Part shown: piece after piece, positions 24,817-33,523 of the stretch
Numbering within the stretch: position 1 is the stretch's first letter
How the letters are laid out: every line of letters begins with the position of its first letter
Source: Tamlana flava
GTDB taxonomy: Bacteria > Bacteroidota > Bacteroidia > Flavobacteriales > Flavobacteriaceae
Direction of reading: 5' to 3'
NCBI RefSeq assembly: GCF_041287255.1
Contig: NZ_JBGGTX010000001.1
Coordinates: 558,001 to 622,000 of the forward strand
Length of the DNA: 64,000 bases
Position numbers and translations under genes: made by a program
Notes under the pieces: model-generated
Databases searched by the model: none
The model's input: the letters and a program-made list of their open reading frames with translations, nothing else
Told to the model about the DNA's origin: nothing

Positions 24817-24838
24817 AAGCAAATTAATAGAATCGATT

Positions 24839-25411
24839 ATGACAGAACTAGGAAACAAAATTAAAGACACCAGAAAAAGAAAAGGTCTATCTCAAGAAGA
24901 ATTAGCTGAATCTGCTAGAGTCAATTTAAGAACAATTCAACGCATTGAGAACAAAGAAAATGAACCGAGAGGAAAAACCCTCCAATTAATTTGTGAAGCT
25001 TTAGATATTAATGCTGAAGATATTTTAGATTATGGAAAAGAACACGACAAAAATTATTTGATTTTCTTTCACCTATCCGTTTTAACATTCTTGGTTATAC
25101 CTTTAGGAAATATAATTATCCCTCTTATATTGTGGCTAAACAAAAAGGACAAAATAATAGGCTTGAATACTATTGGAGTCAATCTATTAAATTTTCAAAT
25201 ACTTTGGACATTTTTGAGCTACTCTGCTTTGTTTGTTGGGGTATTTAGCAAGATAACGCATGTTATTGGTGGCATGAACCCTTTTGACATCCTAACACTG
25301 TGGGGCATTTTTAGCACAATAAACATTATTTTGCCAATCATATTTGCAGTAAAAGTCAGAAATGGAAAAATCAAAAATTTTTATCCCAACATTATTAGAC
25401 TGATTAAATAA
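24839..25411 (+). CDS. Membrane-bound XRE-type transcriptional regulator
   Basis: A 190-residue protein. Residues about 5-60 form an XRE/Cro helix-turn-helix (LGNKIKDTRKRKGLSQEELAESARVNLRTIQRIENKENEPRGKTL). After a short linker come four predicted helices (about 72-92, 108-132, 138-158 and 160-182) similar to the DUF4870/Tic20-like membrane module, starting YLIFFHLSVLTFLVIPLGNIIIPLILWL. A DNA-binding domain fused to a membrane domain implies a regulator held at the inner membrane that could sense envelope or membrane state. A related stand-alone DUF4870-like protein is encoded at 28751-29089. Target genes unknown. Confidence 0.88.
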   Translation: MTELGNKIKDTRKRKGLSQEELAESARVNLRTIQRIENKENEPRGKTLQLICEALDINAEDILDYGKEHDKNYLIFFHLSVLTFLVIPLGNIIIPLILWLNKKDKIIGLNTIGVNLLNFQILWTFLSYSALFVGVFSKITHVIGGMNPFDILTLWGIFSTINIILPIIFAVKVRNGKIKNFYPNIIRLIK

Positions 25412-25521
25412 AAACATCTAATTAGCCATCAGTTTCAATCATTTTTAAGCTTATGAAGTCATTCCTTAAGACTAAACAAGGAAAAGCTACGTTTCATAAA
25501 AAACTACAACCCAAGTTTTCT

Positions 25522-25551
25522 TTTGTTAATTAAAAAAATTATGTAGGTTTG
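25522..25551 (+). promoter_or_regulatory. Promoter of the BatA-dihydroorotase-like operon
   Basis: TTTG at 25522-25525 and TAGGTTTG at 25544-25551 are 18 bases apart, a full match to the Bacteroidota consensus. The predicted transcription start, near 25557, leaves a leader of roughly 12 bases before the ATG at 25569. Confidence 0.75.
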
Positions 25552-25568
25552 GATAATCCATAAAAGAT

Positions 25569-27494
25569 ATGCAGTTTAAACACCCCGAACTTCTTTACGC
25601 GCTTTTTTTACTGCTCATCCCAATTATTGTTCATTTATTTCAACTGCGTAAATTCCAAAAAGTACCTTTTACCAATGTGGCCTTTTTAAAGGAAGCCACC
25701 ATACAAACACGCAAAAGTTCACAATTAAAAAAGTGGTTGATACTTATAACCCGATTATTGCTGCTGGTGGCCTTGATTTTTGCATTTGCACAGCCATTTA
25801 CATCAAAAACCAGCAATTTGAATGTTGAAAAAGAAACCGTTGTTTATTTGGACAATTCGTTCAGCATGCAAGCAAAAGGGAGTCAAGGTGAATTGTTAAA
25901 ACGTGCAGTACAGGATATTATTGAAAATGTTCCCGAAGACGAAAATATTTCTATAATAACCAACGACAATAGTTTTAAAAATACCACAATAAAGGCTGTA
26001 AAAAATGAATTGCTACGGATAAGTTGTTCTTCTGAAAAAATATCGGCCGAAGCTGCTTTATTGAAAATCAACGCCGTTTTTGACAACAAAAAAGATGTTG
26101 CAAAAAATCTGGTTTATATTTCAGATTTTCAGGAAAATAATGGCAGTTTTAACCCTGAATTGGATTCGCTCACCCATCTTCATTTGGTTAAACTGGCACC
26201 TGTAAACACGAACAACATAGCTATTGATAGTGCATTTATTTCGAAGCGTACGGCAACATCAATTGAACTAAAAGTAAAGCTAATAAATAGCGGAAATCCC
26301 GTTAAAAATTTACCCATTTCACTTTTCAATAACAACAATCTTATTGCCAAAACATCGGTAGAAATTAACAAAAATGCAGAAACCACGTTTTCAATCCCTA
26401 TTAACGAAGTTATCAACGGAAAAATATCCATTGATGATTCCAATTTGCAGTTTGACAATACTCTATTTTTTAGCATCAACAGACCCTCAAAAATTAATGT
26501 TTTGGGTATTAATGGAAATGACGATTCGTTTTTAAAACGTATTTACACGTCAGACGAATTCAATTATATTACAACTCCTATAGACCAGTTGAACTATAAT
26601 CTCATAGATTCTCAACATCTCATCGTTTTAAATGAATTGGACGACATTCCCATGCCACTGGCCACCGCTTTAAAGCAATTTACCCGAAAGGGTGGTATCG
26701 TTATTGCCATTCCTTCGGAAGCCATAAATATTGAATCTTACAACCAACTATTAGCCAATTATCGGTCCCGTTTTACCAATTTTGTTGAAACCGACAAGCG
26801 GGTTACCACTATTAATTACACACATCCTTTGTATAATCAGGGTGTTTTTGAAAAACAAGTAAAAAACTTTCAATATCCAAAGGTTAACAGTTATTATAAT
26901 TTCAGTTCATCAGATATGTCTTCTGCATTACAGTTTGAAGATGGAAAAACCTTTTTGGGGCAAATCAAAAATACGTTTGTGTTTGCCTCGCCATTAAATC
27001 AGAAAAACTCAAGTTTCAAAAATTCACCGCTCATAGTTCCAACTTTTTATAACATAGCCAAACAAAGTTTAAAAATCCCTGAATTGTATTATGAAATTGG
27101 AGAAAAAAACAGATTTGATGTGGAGACACAAATGCAACAAGACGCCGTACTTACACTCATAAAGGAAGACATAAACATCATACCAAAGCAGCAATATTTC
27201 AACAACAAGGTGGTTGTTACCACTCAAGAAACACCTTCAATAGCGGGTACTTACTCCATTACCAATAAAGGCGAAAGCATTAAGAATGTTAGCTATAATT
27301 ACAGCAGGGAAGAAAGTGTTTTATCCTACCTTAACCCTACGTCTTCAGAACAAACAACAATCAGCAATTCTGTTTCCGAAATTTTTGATACTCTAAAAAG
27401 TGACTCAAAAGTTAATGCGCTCTGGAAATGGTTTGTTATTTTTGCGCTAGCGTTATTGATTACTGAAATGCTCATCTTAAAATTCTTTAAATGA
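25569..27494 (+). CDS. BatA-type (aerotolerance-like) membrane protein with degenerate VWA domain
   Basis: A 641-residue protein. It begins with the BatA N-terminal module: a first helix (FKHPELLYALFLLLIPIIVHLFQLRKF), the sequence KVPFTNVAFLKEA, and a second helix (about 58-77, WLILITRLLLLVALIFAFAQPF). A von Willebrand A-like domain follows, with VVYLDNSFSMQAKG containing the metal-site pattern DxSxS (about 91-95). The C-terminus has one helix (about 618-638). In Bacteroidota such proteins are often annotated as BatA domain proteins, and the bat operon is linked to oxidative stress and envelope integrity. No batB, batC, batD or moxR is adjacent, so this copy belongs to a different operon. It overlaps the next gene by four bases. 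Confidence 0.88.
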   Translation: MQFKHPELLYALFLLLIPIIVHLFQLRKFQKVPFTNVAFLKEATIQTRKSSQLKKWLILITRLLLLVALIFAFAQPFTSKTSNLNVEKETVVYLDNSFSMQAKGSQGELLKRAVQDIIENVPEDENISIITNDNSFKNTTIKAVKNELLRISCSSEKISAEAALLKINAVFDNKKDVAKNLVYISDFQENNGSFNPELDSLTHLHLVKLAPVNTNNIAIDSAFISKRTATSIELKVKLINSGNPVKNLPISLFNNNNLIAKTSVEINKNAETTFSIPINEVINGKISIDDSNLQFDNTLFFSINRPSKINVLGINGNDDSFLKRIYTSDEFNYITTPIDQLNYNLIDSQHLIVLNELDDIPMPLATALKQFTRKGGIVIAIPSEAINIESYNQLLANYRSRFTNFVETDKRVTTINYTHPLYNQGVFEKQVKNFQYPKVNSYYNFSSSDMSSALQFEDGKTFLGQIKNTFVFASPLNQKNSSFKNSPLIVPTFYNIAKQSLKIPELYYEIGEKNRFDVETQMQQDAVLTLIKEDINIIPKQQYFNNKVVVTTQETPSIAGTYSITNKGESIKNVSYNYSREESVLSYLNPTSSEQTTISNSVSEIFDTLKSDSKVNALWKWFVIFALALLITEMLILKFFK

Positions 27495-28747
27495 ACATAC
27501 TTATAAAATCTGCCACAATTATTGACCCAAAAAGTGATTTCCACAACACGATTCAAGATATTTTGATTGAAAAAGGGCAGATTACCAAGATTGACAGCAG
27601 CATCAAAAATCCAAAAAATTATCAGGAAATAATATTGGAAAACCTCCATATTTCGCAAGGTTGGTTTGATAGCAGTGTGAGTTTTGGCGAACCAGGTTTT
27701 GAAGAACGCGAAACTATAAAAAATGGACTTAAAACAGCTGCATCTTCTGGGTTTACGGCTGTAGCTGTAAATGCCAATACCAATCCGGTTATAGATACGA
27801 ATTCCGATATTGCCTTTTTAAAATCGAAAGCCCAAAACCATGCAGTAACCCTTTTGCCCATTGGCGCATTGACCATAAGCAGTAAAGGAACAGATATGGC
27901 CGAACTTTTTGATATGGGCACGGCTGGTGCAGTGGCTTTTTACGATTATCACAAACCTATTTCAAATCCGAACCTCATGAAAATTGCTCTGCAATATGCC
28001 AGTAATTTTAACGGATTGGTTTGCTCGTTTCCGCAGGAGAACAAAATTGCCGGACATGGAGTGATGAACGAACATATAACAAGCACAAAACTAGGCTTGA
28101 AAGGTATTCCCGCTTTGGCAGAAGAACTTCAAGTGGCCCGCGATTTATTCCTGTTGGAGTATACAGGTGGCAAATTGCACATTGCAACCATTTCTACGGC
28201 AAAATCTGTGGAATTAATTCGTGAGGCAAAATCCAAAAAACTTGATGTTACCTGTAGTGTGGCTGTGCATAATTTGTACTTTACCGATGAGGCTTTAGGC
28301 GATTTTAATACCCACTTTAAAGTATTGCCTCCATTGCGTACACAAACTGATGTTGATGCGTTAATTGAAGCGGTAAAAGACGGCACAATTGATATGGTTA
28401 CAACAGACCACAACCCTATTGATGTAGAACAAAAGAAAGTTGAATTTGACCGTGCCGATTATGGCACCATTGGCCTTGAAAGTGCTTTCGGGGCTTTACA
28501 AAACTGCTTTACAACAAAAAAAACCATAGATATTTTAACAAGGGGCAAAAGTAGATTCGGATTGGAAAACACACCAATAAATGTTGGAAATACTGCTAAT
28601 ATGACCCTTTTTAATCCAGATGCAAAATCAAAATTCACCAGAGACAGAATCATTTCAAAATCCAAAAATGCCATTTTTGAAAATGAAACTTTAAAAGGAA
28701 TCGTTTATGGTATTGTTGCGAACAATCAGTTGGTTTTAAATCCATAA
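27491..28747 (+). CDS. Dihydroorotase-like protein lacking metal ligands (probable pseudoenzyme)
   Basis: A 418-residue amidohydrolase-fold protein closest to class I dihydroorotase, with the same landmarks in order. The usual metal motif D-x-H-x-H is here D60-S-S62-V-S64, so both histidines are serine. The zinc His of HxxHxST is Thr233 (LHIATISTAKSVE), and the region that should give the next His reads VCSFPQE. D306 of TTDHN is retained. The loss of four histidines makes hydrolysis of dihydroorotate very unlikely. Inactive dihydroorotase homologues are known to act as structural partners of aspartate carbamoyltransferase, but no pyrB is nearby. It is translationally coupled to the BatA-type gene (ATGA overlap). 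Confidence 0.88.
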   Translation: MNILIKSATIIDPKSDFHNTIQDILIEKGQITKIDSSIKNPKNYQEIILENLHISQGWFDSSVSFGEPGFEERETIKNGLKTAASSGFTAVAVNANTNPVIDTNSDIAFLKSKAQNHAVTLLPIGALTISSKGTDMAELFDMGTAGAVAFYDYHKPISNPNLMKIALQYASNFNGLVCSFPQENKIAGHGVMNEHITSTKLGLKGIPALAEELQVARDLFLLEYTGGKLHIATISTAKSVELIREAKSKKLDVTCSVAVHNLYFTDEALGDFNTHFKVLPPLRTQTDVDALIEAVKDGTIDMVTTDHNPIDVEQKKVEFDRADYGTIGLESAFGALQNCFTTKKTIDILTRGKSRFGLENTPINVGNTANMTLFNPDAKSKFTRDRIISKSKNAIFENETLKGIVYGIVANNQLVLNP

Positions 28748-28750
28748 AAA

Positions 28751-29089
28751 ATGACAGAACAAGATATTGAACGCGGGCGAAATAATGCCATTATCAGCTA
28801 CATTACCATAATTGGTGTTATTATTGCTTATTTTTTGAACAACGACAAAAAAAATAAAAGCGCCTTTGCAAGCTTCCACATCAGGCAGTCTTTAGGGCTT
28901 TGGCTCACGTTTTGGGCACTGGGTTACCCAGTGGGCAGTTTTGACAGTTGGACAGTAACCTCTGGATTTTATCTGTTTTTTGCTGTGCTTTTTATCTACG
29001 GTTTTTCTGGAGCTCTTTCAAGAAAAAAAAATGAAGTCCCTCTATTGGGTGCATTTTATCAAAAATTGTTTGCCAATCTGGGCTCTTAA
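28751..29089 (+). CDS. DUF4870 (Tic20-like) small membrane protein
   Basis: A 112-residue protein starting three bases after the previous stop codon. Three or four hydrophobic segments are visible (about 14-30, 46-63 and 70-92), with the DUF4870-type phrase KSAFASFHIRQSLGLWLTFWALGY: a short basic loop, then His, Arg and Gln before a helix. Family members are small membrane proteins of unknown role. The membrane half of the XRE-type protein at 24839-25411 may be a relative. Confidence 0.82.
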   Translation: MTEQDIERGRNNAIISYITIIGVIIAYFLNNDKKNKSAFASFHIRQSLGLWLTFWALGYPVGSFDSWTVTSGFYLFFAVLFIYGFSGALSRKKNEVPLLGAFYQKLFANLGS

Positions 29090-29091
29090 TT

Positions 29092-29748
29092 ATGGCTAAA
29101 CCGTCGCTTTCATTAGAGCATATTACGCGTAAATCAACCCTTGCTAAAAATGCACCACTATTAATTATGCTTCATGGCTACGGCAGCGACGAAAATGATT
29201 TGTTTTCTTTTGCTTCAGAATTGCCAGAAGAACTTTTTATCATTTCGGTAAAAGCCCCCTACTCTTTGCCTCCTTTTGGCAATGCCTGGTATGCCATTAA
29301 TTTTGATGCTGAAAAAGGCAAATGGAGCGATAATAAGCAGGCCAAGCAGTCGCGTGACTTAATAGCCATTTTTATTGATGAAGCCATAGCAGCTTATCCG
29401 GTTGACAAAAATAATGTAAACCTTTTAGGGTTTAGCCAAGGTAGTATTCTAAGTTATGCCGTGGCATTAACCTATCCGGAAAAAGTTAAAAACATCGTGG
29501 CTTTGAGCGGATACATCAATAAAGATATCCTTCCAGAAGATGTTGAAACCCGCGATTATGGGCATTTAAATTTTTATTGTTCGCATGGCAGTGCTGACCA
29601 AGTTATTCCTGTAAGTTGGGCACGTTTAACACCTCCATTTTTAGACAGCTTAAACATTAAATATCGATATTCTGAATTTCCCGTTGGCCATGGTGTAGCA
29701 CCGCAAAATTTTTATGAGTTTAGGGAGTGGTTGGAAAATCATATTTAA
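29092..29748 (+). CDS. Alpha/beta hydrolase (phospholipase/carboxylesterase family)
   Basis: A 218-residue cytosolic serine esterase. It shows the oxyanion turn LIMLHGYGSDENDLF, the nucleophile elbow LGFSQGSILSYAVAL, the acid in HGSADQVIPVSWA and the catalytic His in FPVGHGVAPQN, all in the order expected for the abhydrolase_2 family. The substrate may be a short-chain ester or lysophospholipid. It starts two bases after the DUF4870 gene and so is part of the operon. Full length, with no signal peptide. Confidence 0.9.
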   Translation: MAKPSLSLEHITRKSTLAKNAPLLIMLHGYGSDENDLFSFASELPEELFIISVKAPYSLPPFGNAWYAINFDAEKGKWSDNKQAKQSRDLIAIFIDEAIAAYPVDKNNVNLLGFSQGSILSYAVALTYPEKVKNIVALSGYINKDILPEDVETRDYGHLNFYCSHGSADQVIPVSWARLTPPFLDSLNIKYRYSEFPVGHGVAPQNFYEFREWLENHI

Positions 29749-29757
29749 ATTAAGTCA

Positions 29758-30120
29758 TTGCCAATTGACCATGATGTTAAAACCGTTGAAGATTACATAG
29801 CCGCCTTTCCGGAAGCCACACAGGAAAAACTAAATTTAATGCGTGAAACCATAAAGAAACACGCCCTAAACACGGTTGAAAGTATTGCCTATGGTATGCC
29901 AGCGTATAAACTAAACAAAAAGCCATTGGTTTACTTTGGAGGCTTTGCAAAACATATTGGGTTTTATGCCACACCTAGTGCGCATGAAAAATTTCAGGAG
30001 GAACTTTCTGTTTACAAACAAGGAAAAGGTTCAGTACAATTTCCGTTAGACCAACCGTTACCTATTGATTTAATCATTAAAATAGTTAAATTTAGAGTTC
30101 AGGAAAATCAAACAAAATGA
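29758..30120 (+). CDS. DUF1801 domain-containing protein
   Basis: A 120-residue cytosolic protein starting at TTG; no in-frame ATG lies nearby. Typical DUF1801 phrases are VEDYIAAFPEATQEKLNLMRETIKK, ESIAYGMPAYKLNKKPLVYFGGFAKHIGFYATP and QFPLDQPLPIDLIIKIVKFRVQEN. The fold (YdhG-like) is known, but not the activity. It overlaps the next gene by four bases (ATGA). Such proteins are frequent next to SRPBCC proteins, as here. Confidence 0.9.
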   Translation: MPIDHDVKTVEDYIAAFPEATQEKLNLMRETIKKHALNTVESIAYGMPAYKLNKKPLVYFGGFAKHIGFYATPSAHEKFQEELSVYKQGKGSVQFPLDQPLPIDLIIKIVKFRVQENQTK

Positions 30121-30530
30121 GCAAAGAAAAAATAACGGTTAAGGCAACTATTAATGCCAATAAAGACAAAGTTTGGGACTATTACACCACCCCAAAACAC
30201 ATTACCCAATGGAATTTTGCCGACCCCAGCTGGCATTGCCCGTCAGCCTCCAATGACATGAAAGTTGGTGGCACATACAAAGCACGAATGGAAGCCAAAG
30301 ATGGCAGTTTTGGTTTTGATTTTGAAGCCGTTTATACCGAAATTGAACCTAAAAACCATTTTACATATGAATTTGGTGGAAGATTGGCCTCGGTTTCATT
30401 TCATATTTTAAACAATCAAACGGAAATTGTGGTGGTTTTTGACCCTGAAGATGAACACCCCATTGACATGCAAAAAAATGGTTGGCAAGCCATTTTAAAC
30501 AACTTCAAAAACTATGTTGAAACCGATTAA
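30117..30530 (+). CDS. SRPBCC (AHSA1-like) family protein
   Basis: A 137-residue protein with a START/Bet v 1-like ligand-binding fold. Characteristic parts are ITVKATINANKDKVWDYYTTPKHITQWNFADPSWHCP at the N-terminus, the AHSA1-like VGGTYKARMEAKDGSFGFDFEAVYTEIEPKNHFTYEF and the terminal helix NGWQAILNNFKNYVE. The ligand is unknown. It is the last gene of the operon, coupled to the DUF1801 gene, and is followed by a terminator. Confidence 0.9.
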   Translation: MSKEKITVKATINANKDKVWDYYTTPKHITQWNFADPSWHCPSASNDMKVGGTYKARMEAKDGSFGFDFEAVYTEIEPKNHFTYEFGGRLASVSFHILNNQTEIVVVFDPEDEHPIDMQKNGWQAILNNFKNYVETD

Positions 30531-30549
30531 ATCAAAAAAAAAGCATAAA

Positions 30550-30580
30550 AAAATCCAGCTTAAAAGCTGGATTTTAAATT
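30550..30580 (+). terminator. Terminator of the BatA operon, shared with the two-component system
   Basis: A 12-bp perfect stem (AAAATCCAGCTT at 30550-30561 against AAGCTGGATTTT at 30564-30575) with T-rich sequence on both sides. It can end the rightward operon and the leftward response-regulator gene. Confidence 0.85.
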
Positions 30581-30596
30581 TTCTACTTATTTAGTT

Positions 30597-31301
30597 TTAA
30601 TCGTTTATCACCAATCTAAACCCTTCCCCATGAATGTTAAGAATTTCAACTTTTGGGTCTAGTTTTAAGTATTTTCTAAGTTTGGCAATATACACGTCCA
30701 TACTACGTGAGGTAAAATAATTATCATCGCGCCATATTTTGGTAAGTGCCAATTCGCGGGGCATTAAATCGTTTTCATGCAATGCCAATAACCGCAACAA
30801 TTCATTTTCCTTTGGTGATAATTTTACGGGATCGCCACCATCAAAACGTAAAAAGCGTAGTTTGGAGTTTAAATCGAATCGGCCAATTTTAAATTCAAAT
30901 TGCTTGCTATCTGAAATGGTTTCGGTAGCCTTGCGTTGTATAATGGCCTTTATTTTCATTAAAAGAACTTCACTATCAAATGGCTTGTTTAGGTAATCAT
31001 CCGCTCCTACTTTATAGCCTTTTAAAACGTCTTCTTTCATGGTTTTTGCCGTCAAGAAAATAATCGGCACATCGCTGTTCTTTTCACGTATTTCCTTAGC
31101 CAACGTAAATCCATCTTTGTAAGGCATCATCACATCCAAAATACATAAATCAAAATCGTCTTTTTTAAACTTTTCAAAGCCTTCCATACCGTTTTTGGCG
31201 TGGGTTACTTCGTAATCGTTCATCATTAAATAATCTTTAAGAACGGTTCCAAAATTTGGATCATCTTCAACTAACAATATTCTTTTTTTATGTTCTTCCA
31301 T
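30597..31301 (-). CDS. Response regulator transcription factor, OmpR/PhoB family
   Basis: A 234-residue DNA-binding response regulator. The receiver domain (about 6-120) has the acidic pocket VEDDPN, the phosphoacceptor D56 in CILDVMMP and the conserved Lys in DYLNKPFD. The winged-helix domain (about 135-232) contains LSPKENELLRLLALHEN and RSMDVYIAKLRKYL. It lies two bases after the histidine kinase gene in the same direction, so the pair forms one two-component system. The stimulus and targets are unknown. Confidence 0.95.
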   Translation of the reverse strand: MEEHKKRILLVEDDPNFGTVLKDYLMMNDYEVTHAKNGMEGFEKFKKDDFDLCILDVMMPYKDGFTLAKEIREKNSDVPIIFLTAKTMKEDVLKGYKVGADDYLNKPFDSEVLLMKIKAIIQRKATETISDSKQFEFKIGRFDLNSKLRFLRFDGGDPVKLSPKENELLRLLALHENDLMPRELALTKIWRDDNYFTSRSMDVYIAKLRKYLKLDPKVEILNIHGEGFRLVIND

Positions 31302-31303
31302 TT

Positions 31304-32872
31304 TTAAGATATTAGAGGAAGCTTGATTGTAAATGTGCTTCCTTTGTCTTTTTCACTTTCTACTGATACATGACCTTGATGGTCTTCAACAATTCGTTTA
31401 ACGTAGGCCAAACCTAATCCGTGGCCTTTCACGTTATGAATGTTTCCGGTGTGTTCTCTATAAAATTTTTCGAACACCCTTTTGGCTGCAGCTTTACTCA
31501 TTCCGCTACCATGGTCTTTAATTTTCAAAATAACATTGGTGCCTACATTTTCCGTATAGACCTCAATTTCTGGGGCATTTGGAGAATACTTTATGGCATT
31601 ATCCAAAATATTCACAATAACATTGGTAAAGTGCGTTTCATTGGCCAAAACCGAAGATTGCTCCGCTTCAAAAAAGGTTTTTACGTACCCTTTTCTGTCC
31701 TCAACAATAAGCTCTACGTGCGTTATGGCATCTTCAATTAAGTCGTGCAATTCAACTCTATCCTTACTGATGTTCAGTTCATTCTTTTCTAGTTTAGATA
31801 TTCTCAATACATTTTCCACTTGGGCGTGCATACGCTTATTTTCTTCCTTTATCATAGAAAGGTAACGCTTAACCTTGTCTTGATCTTCAATAACTTTTGG
31901 GTTCTTAATGGCATCCAAAGCTAAATTGATGGTAGCAATTGGCGTTTTAAACTCGTGCGTCATGTTATTGATAAAATCGGTTTTTATTTCCGAAATCTTT
32001 CGCTGTTTTACCAATTGAAACAAGGCGCTTGCATAAGCCAAAATAATAATTAATGTAAAGACAACAGATAAAAGTACCATACCTATGATTGATGACAAAA
32101 TAAACTTTCTATCATCCGGAAAATTTACCAACAACCGGTAAGGTGTCCTGTTCTCATCATCATAAAAAATAGGTACGCCAAAAGTTGAATTTTTATCATA
32201 CTCAAAATTTTTACTTTTTACTTTGGTAGCCAAGTCGTTACCGTAAATAGCAAATTCAAAGTCGATATCTATATCATATTTAGCCAGCTTTTCAGACAAT
32301 AAATTTTTAATTTCATCTTCTGAAACCCTTTTATAAATAGGATTTCTTTTAAGAATAGCCTTAAAATTCTTTTCAAAATTTATCTTTTGGGCCTCTTCAA
32401 TTATGCCACTTCTAACAATATTGGTAATGGGGCTTTTTATATCCTTGTCTGAAGATCCTAAATCTCTATAGATTTCTGTGGATGAATTTCCTATTATTTT
32501 TTTAACCTCGAGACTATCTAAAACGTCAAAGAGCGATGAAGAAAGTTTATAGTTTTCTTCTAAAACATTACTTTGGTAAATGAGCGTTTCTTTAGTGCTG
32601 TTGTTCTTTCTATAAATCAGCAACTGAGAAACAGCATCTTCATCTGTTTTTTTTTCCTTGTCTAAGCTTAGGTATTCTGAAAAGTATTTTTCTAATTCGT
32701 TTTTCTCAATGGTGCTGGATACATTATTTATTACCGTAACCACATTAGATTTAAAACGTTCCTTTTCATTCTTTACAGAATTGTTAATGTAATAAGCTTG
32801 GATGGAAATAATACCAATAAGTGATAAACTCATTAATATTATCAACAGGACGAATAATCTTTTGCTCATCAT
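31304..32872 (-). CDS. Sensor histidine kinase
   Basis: A 522-residue membrane kinase with helix 1 at about 6-27, a large periplasmic sensor (about 28-257, no recognisable domain), helix 2 at about 258-286, a dimerisation domain with the phosphoacceptor H306 in NNMTHEFKTPIATI, and an ATPase domain with the N box NILDNAIKYSP, G1 KDHGSGM and G2 GHGLGLAYVK. There is no HAMP domain. It is the cognate of the response regulator immediately downstream. The -7-like TAATTTTG at 32874-32881 almost touches the ATG, so the transcript may be leaderless or begin elsewhere. Confidence 0.95.
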   Translation of the reverse strand: MMSKRLFVLLIILMSLSLIGIISIQAYYINNSVKNEKERFKSNVVTVINNVSSTIEKNELEKYFSEYLSLDKEKKTDEDAVSQLLIYRKNNSTKETLIYQSNVLEENYKLSSSLFDVLDSLEVKKIIGNSSTEIYRDLGSSDKDIKSPITNIVRSGIIEEAQKINFEKNFKAILKRNPIYKRVSEDEIKNLLSEKLAKYDIDIDFEFAIYGNDLATKVKSKNFEYDKNSTFGVPIFYDDENRTPYRLLVNFPDDRKFILSSIIGMVLLSVVFTLIIILAYASALFQLVKQRKISEIKTDFINNMTHEFKTPIATINLALDAIKNPKVIEDQDKVKRYLSMIKEENKRMHAQVENVLRISKLEKNELNISKDRVELHDLIEDAITHVELIVEDRKGYVKTFFEAEQSSVLANETHFTNVIVNILDNAIKYSPNAPEIEVYTENVGTNVILKIKDHGSGMSKAAAKRVFEKFYREHTGNIHNVKGHGLGLAYVKRIVEDHQGHVSVESEKDKGSTFTIKLPLIS

Positions 32873-32938
32873 TCAAAATTAACATTTTAACATTTAAAAA
32901 CTTACCTTTTAACCTTACATTAACAAAAAGGTAAAATT

Positions 32939-33523
32939 CTAGATTTTTTGAAGTAAATCTTGGTGTATATGTAAAACTTGCGACTTTGTATCGTCCAGAT
33001 TTACATTATCAATAATATAGTGTGAAAGTTTAGCTTTTTCATCATCCGACCACTGATTTTTCATGATAGCCTCAATTTTTTCTTTGGAAGTGTCATCGCG
33101 CTCAAGCAGTCGTTTTATTCTTAATTCTTTTGGTGCTACAACGGTAATCACATAATCACAATCCTTATGGCCTCCGTTTTCAAACAAAATGGCTACCTCT
33201 TTTATAACATAAGGCGCTTCTTGTTTTAAAAGCCATTTTTTAAAATGTTTGGCAACCCTTGGATGCACAATGGCATTCATTTTCTCAAGAATATCCTTGT
33301 TCTTGAAAATGATGCTGGCAATAAAAGGTCGGTTTAGCTTTCCGTCCAAATAGGCCTCTTCACCTAACAATTCAACAAGTTTTCGCTTAATCATTTTAGA
33401 CTTGTTCATTAGCTTTTTGGCTTCCTTATCAGCAATATAAAAGGGAATGCCCAATTTCTTAAATTGCTGTGCAACGGTTGTTTTGCCACTGCCAATGCCA
33501 CCTGTAAGTCCTACGATTTTCAT
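32939..33523 (-). CDS. coaE: Dephospho-CoA kinase
   Basis: A 194-residue P-loop kinase for the last step of coenzyme A synthesis (phosphorylation of the 3'-hydroxyl of dephospho-CoA). Walker A is GLTGGIGSGKTTVA at the start; YIADKEAKKLMN and KMNAIVHPRVAKHF are family signatures, and the lid has RLLERDDTSKE. The ATG overlaps the stop of the YbbR-like gene by four bases. coaBC lies elsewhere in the window (39108-40319). Confidence 0.95.
   Translation of the reverse strand: MKIVGLTGGIGSGKTTVAQQFKKLGIPFYIADKEAKKLMNKSKMIKRKLVELLGEEAYLDGKLNRPFIASIIFKNKDILEKMNAIVHPRVAKHFKKWLLKQEAPYVIKEVAILFENGGHKDCDYVITVVAPKELRIKRLLERDDTSKEKIEAIMKNQWSDDEKAKLSHYIIDNVNLDDTKSQVLHIHQDLLQKI

Noticed and set aside
25454..25534. 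A 26-codon frame (MKSFLKTKQGKATF...) between the XRE-type gene and the BatA operon
   Set aside because: It is short, has no start signal and overlaps the -33 element of the operon promoter. No reason to think it is translated.
32874..32881. TAATTTTG next to the histidine kinase ATG as a confident promoter
   Set aside because: It is only two bases from the start codon and has no -33 partner; kept only as part of the leaderless-transcript observation, not as a feature.
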